Shown: piece by piece, positions 17,528-24,694 of the stretch
Layout: each line of letters begins with the position of its first letter
Position numbering within the stretch: position 1 is the first letter of the stretch
Source: Chlorobaculum sp. 24CR
GTDB lineage: Bacteria; Bacteroidota; Chlorobiia; Chlorobiales; Chlorobiaceae
Assembly (NCBI RefSeq): GCF_004118635.1
Contig: NZ_SDGU01000037.1
Location: 1 to 36,728 of the forward strand
Direction: 5' to 3'
DNA: 36,728 bases
Notes under the pieces: generated by a model
Told to the model about the DNA's origin: nothing
The model's database searches: none
What the model saw: only the letters and a program-made list of their open reading frames with translations
Made by a program: the position numbers and the translations under genes

Positions 17528-18493
17528 ATGGGCTTTTTTGACAAGTTAGGGCTGTCGCGCCTCAAGGAGGGGCTTACCAAAACCCGCGACACGCTCAAGG
17601 AGAAACTCGCGTTCGTCTCCAAAGGCAAGACCGAGGTGGACGACGAGTTCCTCGAAGAGCTGGAGAACATCCTCGTTGCCGCCGACGTTGGCGTCGAGAC
17701 CACGCTCGACATCGTCGATGCAATCACCGAGCGCTCGAAGGGCAAAACCTACCGTTCGGAGGAGGAGCTGAACGAGATGGTGATGGAGGAGATTCGCAAG
17801 CTCCTCGTCGAATCGAGCCACGACCATCCGGTCGATTTCGACGTGCCGCTCTCGGCCAGGCCCTACGTCATCATGATCGTCGGCGTGAACGGCGCGGGCA
17901 AGACCACCAGCGTCGCAAAATTGGCGCACAACTACGACAAGGCGGGCAAAAAGGTGGTGATCGCCGCCGCCGACACCTTCCGCGCCGCCGCCTACGAGCA
18001 GCTCAAAATCTGGGCCGACCGCGCGGGAGTGCCGATCATCGGCCAGGGGCAGGGGGCCGACCCGGCCTCGGTGGTGTTCGACTCGGTCAGCTCGGCGGTC
18101 TCGAAGGGCACCGACGTGGTGCTGGTCGATACGGCGGGCCGACTGCACAACAAGAGCCACCTCATGGAGGAGCTGGCCAAGATCATGCGCGTGGCCAAGA
18201 AAAAGATTCCCGAAGCGCCGCACGAAGTCTTGCTCGTGCTCGACGGCACCACCGGCCAGAACGCCGTGCAGCAGGCCCGCGAGTTCACGAAGTTCGTCAA
18301 CGTCACGGGCCTGGTCGTGACCAAGCTCGACGGTACCTCGAAAGGCGGCATCGTGCTCTCGATCTCCCGCGAGCTGAACCTGCCGGTCAAATACATCGGC
18401 GTCGGCGAAAAGATCGACGACTTGCAGCTTTTCGACCGTGCGAGCTTCGTCGAAGCCCTGCTTGAGAAGGAGAATGGTAAAGCGCAGGAGTAG
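17528..18493 (+). CDS. ftsY: signal recognition particle receptor FtsY
   Basis: A 321-residue SRP GTPase. The N domain (residues about 1-95) carries FLEELENILVAADVGVETT. The G domain has G1 GVNGAGKTT at 119-127, the DTFRAAAYEQL motif, DTAGR, TKLDGTSKGG and the closing GVGEKIDDLQLFD. It delivers ribosomes with SRP to the membrane for co-translational insertion. The acidic A domain of E. coli FtsY is missing; the protein starts with an amphipathic GFFDKLGLSRLKEGL helix that probably binds membrane directly. A strong terminator follows. Confidence 0.97.
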   Translation: MGFFDKLGLSRLKEGLTKTRDTLKEKLAFVSKGKTEVDDEFLEELENILVAADVGVETTLDIVDAITERSKGKTYRSEEELNEMVMEEIRKLLVESSHDHPVDFDVPLSARPYVIMIVGVNGAGKTTSVAKLAHNYDKAGKKVVIAAADTFRAAAYEQLKIWADRAGVPIIGQGQGADPASVVFDSVSSAVSKGTDVVLVDTAGRLHNKSHLMEELAKIMRVAKKKIPEAPHEVLLVLDGTTGQNAVQQAREFTKFVNVTGLVVTKLDGTSKGGIVLSISRELNLPVKYIGVGEKIDDLQLFDRASFVEALLEKENGKAQE

Positions 18494-18505
18494 GGGCTTT
18501 ATCCT

Positions 18506-18538
18506 ATAGGACTTATACGACCTATAAGTCCTATTTTT
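18506..18538 (+). terminator. ftsY terminator
   Basis: A perfect 12-bp stem, ATAGGACTTATA (18506-18517) and TATAAGTCCTAT (18523-18534), with loop CGACC and a T5 tract ends ftsY transcription. The stop codon of the convergent DUF123 gene (18531-18533) lies inside the stem. On the opposite strand no U-run follows. Confidence 0.88.
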
Positions 18539-19103
18539 GGTGAGTAGCGAACACCTTTTCCAGCTCCGCTACCACCGCAGCACTTTCGCCGATCCTGAAC
18601 AGGTGCGTGCCGGTGGTGGCGTCCTGCGCGCCGAGCCGGTCGGCTACCACCGAGGTTTCGGGCATTGCGGCGAGCAGCGCGGCGAGCTGCGGCTCCAGCC
18701 TCCTCTCTCCCGGAAAGAGGAACACGTGCCCGATTTCAGTTTCCTTTCGGTCGAGCAGGTAGTCGATGTGCCAGTGCAGTTTTTTATCCCTTTTACCGGC
18801 GGGCGGGCGGTATTCCCATGACATGAAAAGATCGAGCAGCGCCTGCCGAATGGCATGAGCGTCGCGACCTTCGCTTCTCGATGCGTGGCGCAACAGACGC
18901 GAGGCGAGCGGGAAGCGCCCCTTTGCGCCGCCGAGCGCCGAGCCGACGTAGAGGTAGCGGCCCGGCTTCAGTTCGAGCGGCTCCCCCTTGCGGAATTTGC
19001 CGAACGCTACCTCGATTCTGCGGTCAAGTTCGACCAGCAGAACGTAGCTGCCTTGTCGGGAATTCTGCCCGAAAATGGTATACTGCATTGGCCGGAATTG
19101 CAT
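18531..19103 (-). CDS. DUF123 (GIY-YIG-like) domain protein
   Basis: A 190-residue protein matching the DUF123 family: GSYVLLVELDRRIEV, LKPGRYLYVGSALGG, LASRLLRH, and KLHWHIDYLLDR. The GxYxYVGSA segment resembles the GIY-YIG nuclease core. In archaea the domain is sometimes fused to endonuclease III, so a DNA-related role is possible but unproven. The start could also be Met6 (19088). Its 5' end faces pcm divergently and its stop is inside the ftsY terminator. Confidence 0.82.
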   Translation of the reverse strand: MQFRPMQYTIFGQNSRQGSYVLLVELDRRIEVAFGKFRKGEPLELKPGRYLYVGSALGGAKGRFPLASRLLRHASRSEGRDAHAIRQALLDLFMSWEYRPPAGKRDKKLHWHIDYLLDRKETEIGHVFLFPGERRLEPQLAALLAAMPETSVVADRLGAQDATTGTHLFRIGESAAVVAELEKVFATHQK

Positions 19104-19148
19104 TATCTTTTGTCAGTGTGCAATAGTAGCGAATCTTATGCGGATTCC

Positions 19149-19850
19149 ATGACGGCCTGCAGTCAGGAATCGCTCGGGACATACATGATGATGCAACAGG
19201 ATGGCGACATGGCGCGGGCGCGCCTGGAGATGGCCGCGCAACTCGAACGGTACGGCATCGGCAATCCGGGAGTGCTCGAAGCGTTCCGGATGGTTAGGCG
19301 TCACCTGTTCGTCGATGCCGAAAGCAGGCCATACGCCTACAGCGACAACGCCATGCCTATCGGATTCGGCCAGACCATTTCGCAGCCCTACACGGTTGCG
19401 TACATGACCTCGCTGCTCGCCGAGCGTGTTCCGTCCGGCAAGGTGCTGGAGATCGGCACCGGATCGGGCTACCAGGCGGCGATTCTCGACGCGCTCGGCT
19501 ATCGCGTCTATACCATCGAGCGCATCGCCGGGTTGTACGAAGCGGCGGGGCGCGTGCTCGATGCGCTGGGCCTGCCGGTTCACCGGCGGCTTGGCGACGG
19601 AACCCTCGGCTGGCCGGAGGAAGCGCCGTTCGACGGCATCATCGTCACCGCCGCCGCGCCTCACGAGCCGCATACGCTCATGAACCAGCTTGCCGATGGA
19701 GGCGTGCTCATTGTGCCGGTCGGCGATCTCAGCTCGCAGCAGATGACCGTGATCCGGCGCAGGGGCGATCGGTTCGAGCACGAGATTTTTCACAACTTTG
19801 CCTTTGTGCCGCTTTGCGGGCGTGAAGGCTGGACAGACAACAACGAATAA
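19149..19850 (+). CDS. pcm: protein-L-isoaspartate O-methyltransferase
   Basis: An SAM-dependent methyltransferase that repairs isoaspartyl residues in aged proteins. Characteristic parts are an RHLFVDAESRPYAYSDNA segment, GFGQTISQPYTVAYMT, motif I VLEIGTGSGYQAAIL and the late VPVGDLSSQQM. The frame is open from 18855, but that part overlaps the opposite gene and has no similarity. The start is taken at ATG 19149 (233 residues). The ATG run at 19185 (221 residues) is equally possible and would place the conserved ARARLEMAAQLERYGI segment close to the N-terminus, as in relatives. It ends 25 bp before the PpiD-like gene, suggesting an operon. Confidence 0.9.
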   Translation: MTACSQESLGTYMMMQQDGDMARARLEMAAQLERYGIGNPGVLEAFRMVRRHLFVDAESRPYAYSDNAMPIGFGQTISQPYTVAYMTSLLAERVPSGKVLEIGTGSGYQAAILDALGYRVYTIERIAGLYEAAGRVLDALGLPVHRRLGDGTLGWPEEAPFDGIIVTAAAPHEPHTLMNQLADGGVLIVPVGDLSSQQMTVIRRRGDRFEHEIFHNFAFVPLCGREGWTDNNE

Positions 19851-19875
19851 CAGTCAAAGACAGAACAGACAAGTT

Positions 19876-21978
19876 ATGGCACTAATGAGCAAGTTGAGGG
19901 ACAAGACGCACATCGTGCTGTTTGTCCTGGTGGCAGCATTCGTGGGCCTTATCGTGTTCGAGTGGGGCATGAACTTCACCGGGCCGACCAAAAAGGCGGG
20001 CGCAGTCGGGAAGGTTAATGGCGAGGCGATTTCCACGAAGCAGTACGAGGCGCTGTACAACAACCTGGTCGCCGGTTTCCGGCAAAGCAATCCGGGCGCG
20101 GAAGTCACTTCAGGCCTCGACGCGAAGTTCCGCGAACAGGCCTGGAATTACGCTGTCGATCAGACGCTTCTGGCGCAGTTGCTCAAGAAGTATGGAATCA
20201 GCGCCACCGATCAGGAGGTGCTCGCCGCGGTCAACAGCACCGTCAACCCGCCAGCGATCATTCGCCAGAACTTCACCGATCCCGGAACCGGCCAGATCGA
20301 CCGCGAGCTGCTTGAAAAGGCGCGCAGCGATCCGCAGGCCAAAGAGTTTTGGCTCAACGCTCAGGAGGTGGTCAAACGCGAACTCATGGTTAACAAGCTG
20401 CTTATGACGTTGAAAACCATGGTCGTCGTCACCGATCCCGAGCTTACCGAAGTGGTTCAGCGCCAGTTCACAACTTTTGCCGGTTCGTTCATACCGTTCC
20501 CGTACAGCTATGCGGGCGCTGAAAGCAACTTTCCGATCAAGGATGAAGAGGTCAAGGCGTGGTACGACGCTCACAAGGAGCAGTTCAAGGAGGATGCGGT
20601 ACGCAGCGCTGAATTTGTGTTCTTCCCGCTGACCCCATCGGCGCAGGACAGCGTTCAGGTCAAAAAGGAGATCGACGGACTGATTCCTCAATTCGCCTCG
20701 GCGCAGAGCGACAGCGAGTTCGTCAAGATTCAGAGCGACATGCCGAACTCGGCGAAGGTCTCTCTTTCACGAGCCGATTTCTCGCCCGCCGCGGGCCAGG
20801 CGGTGTTCAGCTCGCCGAAACTCGCGCCCGGCCAGATTGTCGGCCCGATCGCCGACGAGGGATACTATCGCCTGCTTAAAATCAAGAGCATCACGACCGG
20901 CGAGCCGGTGGCGAGTGCTTCGCACATTTTGGTTCGCCTCAATCCGTCGGACAAGGCTGATGCCGCGCGTGTCATGGGGCTGCTCAAAAAGATTTCCGAA
21001 GAGCTGAGGAGCGGCGCTTCATTCGCCTCGCTGGCCGCCAAATATTCCGAGGATCCCGGCAGCGCCCGCAACGGCGGTTTCGTCGGATGGTTCACCAAAG
21101 ATCGCATGGTGCCCCAGTTCGCGCAGGCGGTGTTTGCCGGACGCCCCGGCCAGATCGTCGGGCCGGTGCAGACCCAGTTCGGCCTGCACATCATCAAGAT
21201 CGAAGGATTCGATAACCGACAGATTGTCGCCTCCGAGGTCGCACGGCAGATCAAGGCATCCACGCAGACCTCCGAAACGATCAAGCGTCAGGCCCAGGCT
21301 TTCCAGACCGAGGCAAAGTCGAAAGGCTTCAACGAAGCCGCCAAGACGCAAAAGCTCGATGTGGGCAAAACCGGCGATTTTTCGCGCCAGAGTCTGCTTG
21401 CCGTGCCGGGCATGGGCGAGGCCATTACCGGATTCGCGTTCAAGGCAAAAGAGGGTGACATTTCCGATGTGCTCGATGCCGAGAAGGGATTTGTGGTCAC
21501 GAAGCTGCTGACGCAGAACGATAGCGGTTATCACCAGCTCGATGCCCAGCTCACGGCGATGATCAAAGCCGAGCTGGTGCGCGAAAAGCAGGGCGCGGCG
21601 CTGAAAGTGAAGCTGGTCGCTCTCTCGAAAAGCTCCGGTGGTTCGCTCGACGCGATTGCCGCGACGGACAAGTCTCTGCGCAAAGTCACCTCGAATGAAA
21701 TCCGCTGGCGCGACGGCTTCATCGACGGTTACGGCGTCGATGCCCGACTCGTGGAGGCGATGGCGGGCATGAAGCCGAACGCGCTTTCGCAGCCGGTACA
21801 GACCAGCGGCGGCTATGCGCTCGTGGTGCTGACCAGCCGCCAGCTTGCGCCTGGCCTCGATCTTGCCGCCGAGAAGCAGAAGGTGCTGCCGCAACTCATG
21901 AAGGTCAGGCAGGAGCAGTTCCTCTCCGAATATCTGAACGCTTATCGCCGGAACTCCAAGATCGAGGATTTCAGGTAG
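19876..21978 (+). CDS. PpiD/SurA-like peptidyl-prolyl isomerase
   Basis: A 700-residue membrane-anchored periplasmic folding factor. Residues 12-30 form one transmembrane helix (HIVLFVLVAAFVGLIVF) after a basic N-terminus. A SurA-N-like chaperone region follows (NGEAISTKQYEALYNNL). A parvulin rotamase domain lies at about 346-450: ASHILVRL, then FASLAAKYSEDPGS, GGFVGWF, and GLHIIKIEGF. The C-terminal part is helical with further PpiD-like segments. It should help outer-membrane and exported proteins fold. The ATG at 19876 is chosen because the hydrophobic anchor follows directly. It is followed by a strong terminator. Confidence 0.9.
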   Translation: MALMSKLRDKTHIVLFVLVAAFVGLIVFEWGMNFTGPTKKAGAVGKVNGEAISTKQYEALYNNLVAGFRQSNPGAEVTSGLDAKFREQAWNYAVDQTLLAQLLKKYGISATDQEVLAAVNSTVNPPAIIRQNFTDPGTGQIDRELLEKARSDPQAKEFWLNAQEVVKRELMVNKLLMTLKTMVVVTDPELTEVVQRQFTTFAGSFIPFPYSYAGAESNFPIKDEEVKAWYDAHKEQFKEDAVRSAEFVFFPLTPSAQDSVQVKKEIDGLIPQFASAQSDSEFVKIQSDMPNSAKVSLSRADFSPAAGQAVFSSPKLAPGQIVGPIADEGYYRLLKIKSITTGEPVASASHILVRLNPSDKADAARVMGLLKKISEELRSGASFASLAAKYSEDPGSARNGGFVGWFTKDRMVPQFAQAVFAGRPGQIVGPVQTQFGLHIIKIEGFDNRQIVASEVARQIKASTQTSETIKRQAQAFQTEAKSKGFNEAAKTQKLDVGKTGDFSRQSLLAVPGMGEAITGFAFKAKEGDISDVLDAEKGFVVTKLLTQNDSGYHQLDAQLTAMIKAELVREKQGAALKVKLVALSKSSGGSLDAIAATDKSLRKVTSNEIRWRDGFIDGYGVDARLVEAMAGMKPNALSQPVQTSGGYALVVLTSRQLAPGLDLAAEKQKVLPQLMKVRQEQFLSEYLNAYRRNSKIEDFR

Positions 21979-22007
21979 CGCGTTCAGAACGCTCGCCAAA
22001 GCACAGC

Positions 22008-22045
22008 AAAAAGCCGCCCGGATTGCTTCCGGAGCGGCTTTTTTT
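22008..22045 (+). terminator. terminator of the pcm-ppiD unit
   Basis: The outer stem AAAAAGCCGC (22008-22017) pairs with GCGGCTTTTT (22034-22043), and an inner CCGG/CCGG stem with a 7-nt loop extends it. A T7 run follows. The region from here to 22288 has no recognisable gene on either strand. Confidence 0.9.
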
Positions 22046-22288
22046 ATGGCATGACAGAGCCGGATTTGCCAAGTGTTCAAACGCTTTCGTGTCAAGGTTC
22101 TGGATGGAGCGTGGCGGGCGGATGTTTCTGATGCGCCGGACAAGGAAAGAGCTTTTACGAAAGATGCTTATCGAGGCTCGTTGGCTCGTAAGCAACGTGG
22201 TTTAAGGGGAGCGTGGATGTGGAATTTGAATCGGGCAGGGCGAAGCGCGGCGGGCTTGAATTGCTGGAGCATCTTGTCGTGCGGGCAT

Positions 22289-22329
22289 AAAAGCAGAAAC
22301 CTCCTGGCGTTCAGGAGGTTTCTGCTTTT
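22289..22329 (-). terminator. terminator of the first PEP-CTERM gene
   Basis: A perfect 18-bp stem, AAAAGCAGAAACCTCCTG (22289-22306) and CAGGAGGTTTCTGCTTTT (22312-22329), with a 5-nt loop. In the minus direction it ends in UUUU, and it lies 21 bp after the stop of the PEP-CTERM gene. Confidence 0.9.
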
Positions 22330-22350
22330 CAGATGTATCGAACAATCAGA

Positions 22351-22974
22351 TCAGACTCCGGCAGGGGACTCTTCTTTCGAGTTCAGCTTTCTGAAACCGA
22401 AAAGAAACGCTCCACCGATGCCAAGCAGCGCGACGCTGGCCGGTTCTGGAACGGCTTGTACCTGCATACCATTCAATTGGCCTGTTCCTGTATAACTAAT
22501 TACTCCTGGCGTTGACGTAGTGACCAAGTATTTTTCCCAATTATAGTTGGTACCACCTATTAATGATGTCCCGGTGGTTTCATATGTCACACCAGTACCC
22601 GACAAGCCAAAAGTGCTTGTATCAGTAGTAGAATATACATAAACCTCATAGGCGGTATCAGAACCCAGATCGCTTAAGGTGAATGTTTCATTACCTGATA
22701 TATAGCCAGTAAGATTGCTCCCTGTTGAAGAAGCACCATCAAAAGAAAACGCTACATTTGAGTAAACGGGAGGGTATCCTGTACTAAACAACTGTCCGGC
22801 ACTATCACCTGTATAGTAATTCCAGTAATCTCCCGTAGATCCAATCTCTCCCTCCCCAAAAAAAGCTTTAGTTGCTCCAAAATTGATGTCCCAGATTGTT
22901 GAAGCCGCCGTTGCCGGTTTGCTCAGTGCTGACATTGACAGCAGCACCAACCCCAGCGTGATTAGTTTTTTCAT
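22351..22974 (-). CDS. PEP-CTERM sorting-domain protein 1
   Basis: A 207-residue exported protein. Residues 1-24 are a Sec signal peptide (MKKLITLGLVLLSMSALSKP, then ATAA). The mature centre is rich in Gly, Ser, Thr and Tyr and beta-rich by appearance. The C-terminus has VPEPASVALLGIGGAFLFG followed by FRKLNSKEE, a PEP-CTERM signal with a hydrophobic helix and a basic tail, recognised by an exosortase. Such proteins are usually tied to surface polysaccharide or biofilm. No exosortase or polysaccharide gene is in the window. A paralogue lies at 23540-24157; N- and C-termini match, the centre does not. A few residues (SPAGV) after the basic tail are also shared. Confidence 0.9.
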   Translation of the reverse strand: MKKLITLGLVLLSMSALSKPATAASTIWDINFGATKAFFGEGEIGSTGDYWNYYTGDSAGQLFSTGYPPVYSNVAFSFDGASSTGSNLTGYISGNETFTLSDLGSDTAYEVYVYSTTDTSTFGLSGTGVTYETTGTSLIGGTNYNWEKYLVTTSTPGVISYTGTGQLNGMQVQAVPEPASVALLGIGGAFLFGFRKLNSKEESPAGV

Positions 22975-23243
22975 GATTGCCTCGCGGTTTTTTTAAAAGT
23001 GTTTTAGTAGATAAAGCAATTTTAGCGAATCAGTACTACACAGACAGTTCTGTTGCCAGAACCAGAGTGCCAGCGGATAACCTGCTATGAAGGGGTACGG
23101 TTTTGCTCTTGTACTGACGAACTGTTTGCCGCGCCTTTTAAAAAAGATAAAGCTCCAGTAATTTTTCCGCAGGCTTTACATCTCAAAGTAAATAAATCGA
23201 GAGGCTTCAACAAGGATTTATAGTGCAATTTCATCTATATTTG
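22975..23243 (-). promoter_or_regulatory. conserved leader/promoter of PEP-CTERM gene 1
   Basis: This roughly 269-bp upstream region is repeated at 24158-24430. A 60-nt block (23068-23127) is identical in both. Next to it is a 6-bp palindrome, GTTCTG-N4-CAGAAC (23047-23062), kept in both copies while its loop differs. A competing 7-bp pairing, ACAGTTC (23044-23050) with GAACTGT (23119-23125), would enclose the identical block. Downstream, TTCGCTAAAATTGCTTTATC is also shared and TAAAAT could be a -10 element. Whether this is a DNA-binding region or an RNA element is not settled by sequence. Confidence 0.65.
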
Positions 23244-23483
23244 TGAAAAAAGAAGGGGTAGATGTATTGTTTGTTAAGGTATTTAAATACTGTTATTTGT
23301 CGGTTAAATACACGGTCAGGATTGCTGTATCGTTACTGTCAGCGTATCGTGTAAGTGCATATATATATATGTTTCTTGGGAGCTGTTTTCTGGATTTTTT
23401 TTATCGAAGGCTATCGTTTGGCAAAAAAGATTTGCTTTTGAGAAGGCCAGGAGTCTCTTGCCCGGCGCACTAACCTGAAAAGC
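23244..23483. other. gene-free spacer between PEP-CTERM genes
   Basis: The AT-rich stretch between the first leader and the terminator of the second PEP-CTERM gene has a 76-codon open frame on the plus strand (23243-23473). It has no ribosome site, no family resemblance and biased hydrophobic content, so I do not call it a gene. Confidence 0.5.
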
Positions 23484-23519
23484 AGAACCCCTTCCGGAGC
23501 TCAGAAGGGGTTCTTTTTT
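23484..23519 (-). terminator. terminator of the second PEP-CTERM gene
   Basis: The stem AGAACCCCTTC (23484-23494) pairs with GAAGGGGTTCT (23504-23514), with a 9-nt loop. Reading the minus strand, the stem is followed by GCUUUUCAGG, a short U-run. Reading the plus strand, TTTTTT follows, so it may act in both directions. Confidence 0.85.
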
Positions 23520-23539
23520 ATCGGATGGAAACGATGCGA

Positions 23540-24157
23540 TCAGACTCCGGCAGGAGACTCTTCTTTCGAGTTCAGCTTTCTGAAGCCGAAAAGGAACGCG
23601 CCTCCGACGCCAAGCAGCGCAACGCTGGCCGGCTCAGGCACGGGCGTGGGAGAGTTCGTCGTGATAGTTATTGCATCCATGCCCGCCTGATAAGGATTCG
23701 CGCTCAGAATCATGGACTTTGCTGTGCCGAATCCTGAAAAGCTCATCTCTTCGAAATCGGTTAACGATCCGGTAATGTCAGCGTATGCCAATATGTCACC
23801 AGTACCGTTATCTCCGGACATGATCAATATCTGCGCTTGAGGTGTGACGCTACCCCCAAAGCCACTGTATGATGCGGCAGCAGCACCGGCGGTTAATGTC
23901 AATGCAGTAAAGCCATCATTAACCTGCATTACCTGGTATCCTGCCTTTGTGCCAACAGCAATATTCGGTTCCGAGGTGTTGCCAATACCATCTGCCGAAA
24001 AGGTGGTAAATCCTGTAAAAGATATGCCTTCAGTGCTATAAGCAGTACCCACCGAAACGCCTGTTGACAAAGTATCAAAGTTAAGGTTAACGATGTCTGC
24101 CCTGGCTATACCAGGAAGGGTTACAAGCATCAAGCCAAGCGTGATTAATTTTTTCAT
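23540..24157 (-). CDS. PEP-CTERM sorting-domain protein 2
   Basis: A 205-residue paralogue of the gene at 22351, starting at ATG 24157; the frame extends to 24202 but that part lies in the shared leader. The signal peptide is MKKLITLGLMLVTLPGIARA. The mature centre (NLNFDTLSTG, YSTEGISFTGFTTF) looks like a beta-sandwich of the kind common in PEP-CTERM proteins. The C-terminus VPEPASVALLGVGGAFLFG with FRKLNSKEE is nearly identical to that of paralogue 1. The protein is expected at the outer surface after exosortase processing. The central 150 residues share no evident similarity with paralogue 1. Confidence 0.9.
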   Translation of the reverse strand: MKKLITLGLMLVTLPGIARADIVNLNFDTLSTGVSVGTAYSTEGISFTGFTTFSADGIGNTSEPNIAVGTKAGYQVMQVNDGFTALTLTAGAAAASYSGFGGSVTPQAQILIMSGDNGTGDILAYADITGSLTDFEEMSFSGFGTAKSMILSANPYQAGMDAITITTNSPTPVPEPASVALLGVGGAFLFGFRKLNSKEESPAGV

Positions 24158-24430
24158 GGTTACGTCGCGGTTTTTTTTGAAGAGTTTTCGTTGATAAAGC
24201 AATTTTAGCGAAACAGTGCATCACAGACAGTTCTGTTTTCAGAACCGGACTGCCAGCGGATAACCTGCTATGAAGGGGTACGGTTTTGCTCTTGTACTGA
24301 CGAACTGTTTACCGCGCCGTTTTAAATAGATAAAGCTTTCGTAAAATTTCCGCAGGATTTGCCGTTAAAAGTACTGAAATCGAAACGCTTCAGCAAGGAT
24401 TTATAGTGAAATTGTATGTATATTTGTTGG
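24158..24430 (-). promoter_or_regulatory. conserved leader/promoter of PEP-CTERM gene 2
   Basis: The second copy of the repeated upstream region. The identical 60-nt block is at 24251-24310. The GTTCTG-N4-CAGAAC palindrome is at 24230-24245 with loop TTTT instead of TTGC (plus strand). The competing pair is ACAGTTC (24227-24233) with GAACTGT (24302-24308). Outside these blocks the two copies differ by scattered substitutions and small indels. Confidence 0.65.
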
Positions 24431-24694
24431 AAAAAGCGCGTGGCGATGCTATCAGCTAAAATATTTAGATAGAATAATTTATAGGTATATTTTTCTCTAA
24501 GTGTTGCTGCTGCATTGCGTATGCCGCGTTGCTGGAGTACCTCTATATATAGATATCTTAGCGGCGGGGTTGTGGGGAGTTTCATTGATGGTCTGTTTTG
24601 GCGCTCCGGGATGAGCGCCGCTTGTGTGCAGGCTATCGGTCAGTTGGGGGTGCGGAGTCTGAAACCGGGCAGGCAGGAGCCGTTCGCCGCCTGC
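24431..24694. other. gene-free spacer downstream of ptsI
   Basis: This stretch is AT-rich up to about 24560. It then contains a perfect 7-bp hairpin, GGCGCTC/GAGCGCC with a 6-nt loop (24600-24619), about 75 bp downstream of the ptsI stop. No U-run follows in the minus direction, so it is at best a weak terminator. No gene is seen. Confidence 0.45.

Noticed and set aside
22073-22495. Plus-strand frames between the ppiD terminator and the first PEP-CTERM gene
   Set aside because: They run across a strong hairpin terminator and into the antisense of the PEP-CTERM gene, with no recognisable domain.
22975-23243. Cyclic-di-GMP (GEMM) or cobalamin riboswitch in the PEP-CTERM leader
   Set aside because: The diagnostic conserved boxes of those classes are not visible by eye, so only a generic leader is reported.
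23243-23473. 76-codon plus-strand frame between the PEP-CTERM genes
   Set aside because: No ribosome site, no similarity, and AT-biased hydrophobic content. It lies in an intergenic spacer.
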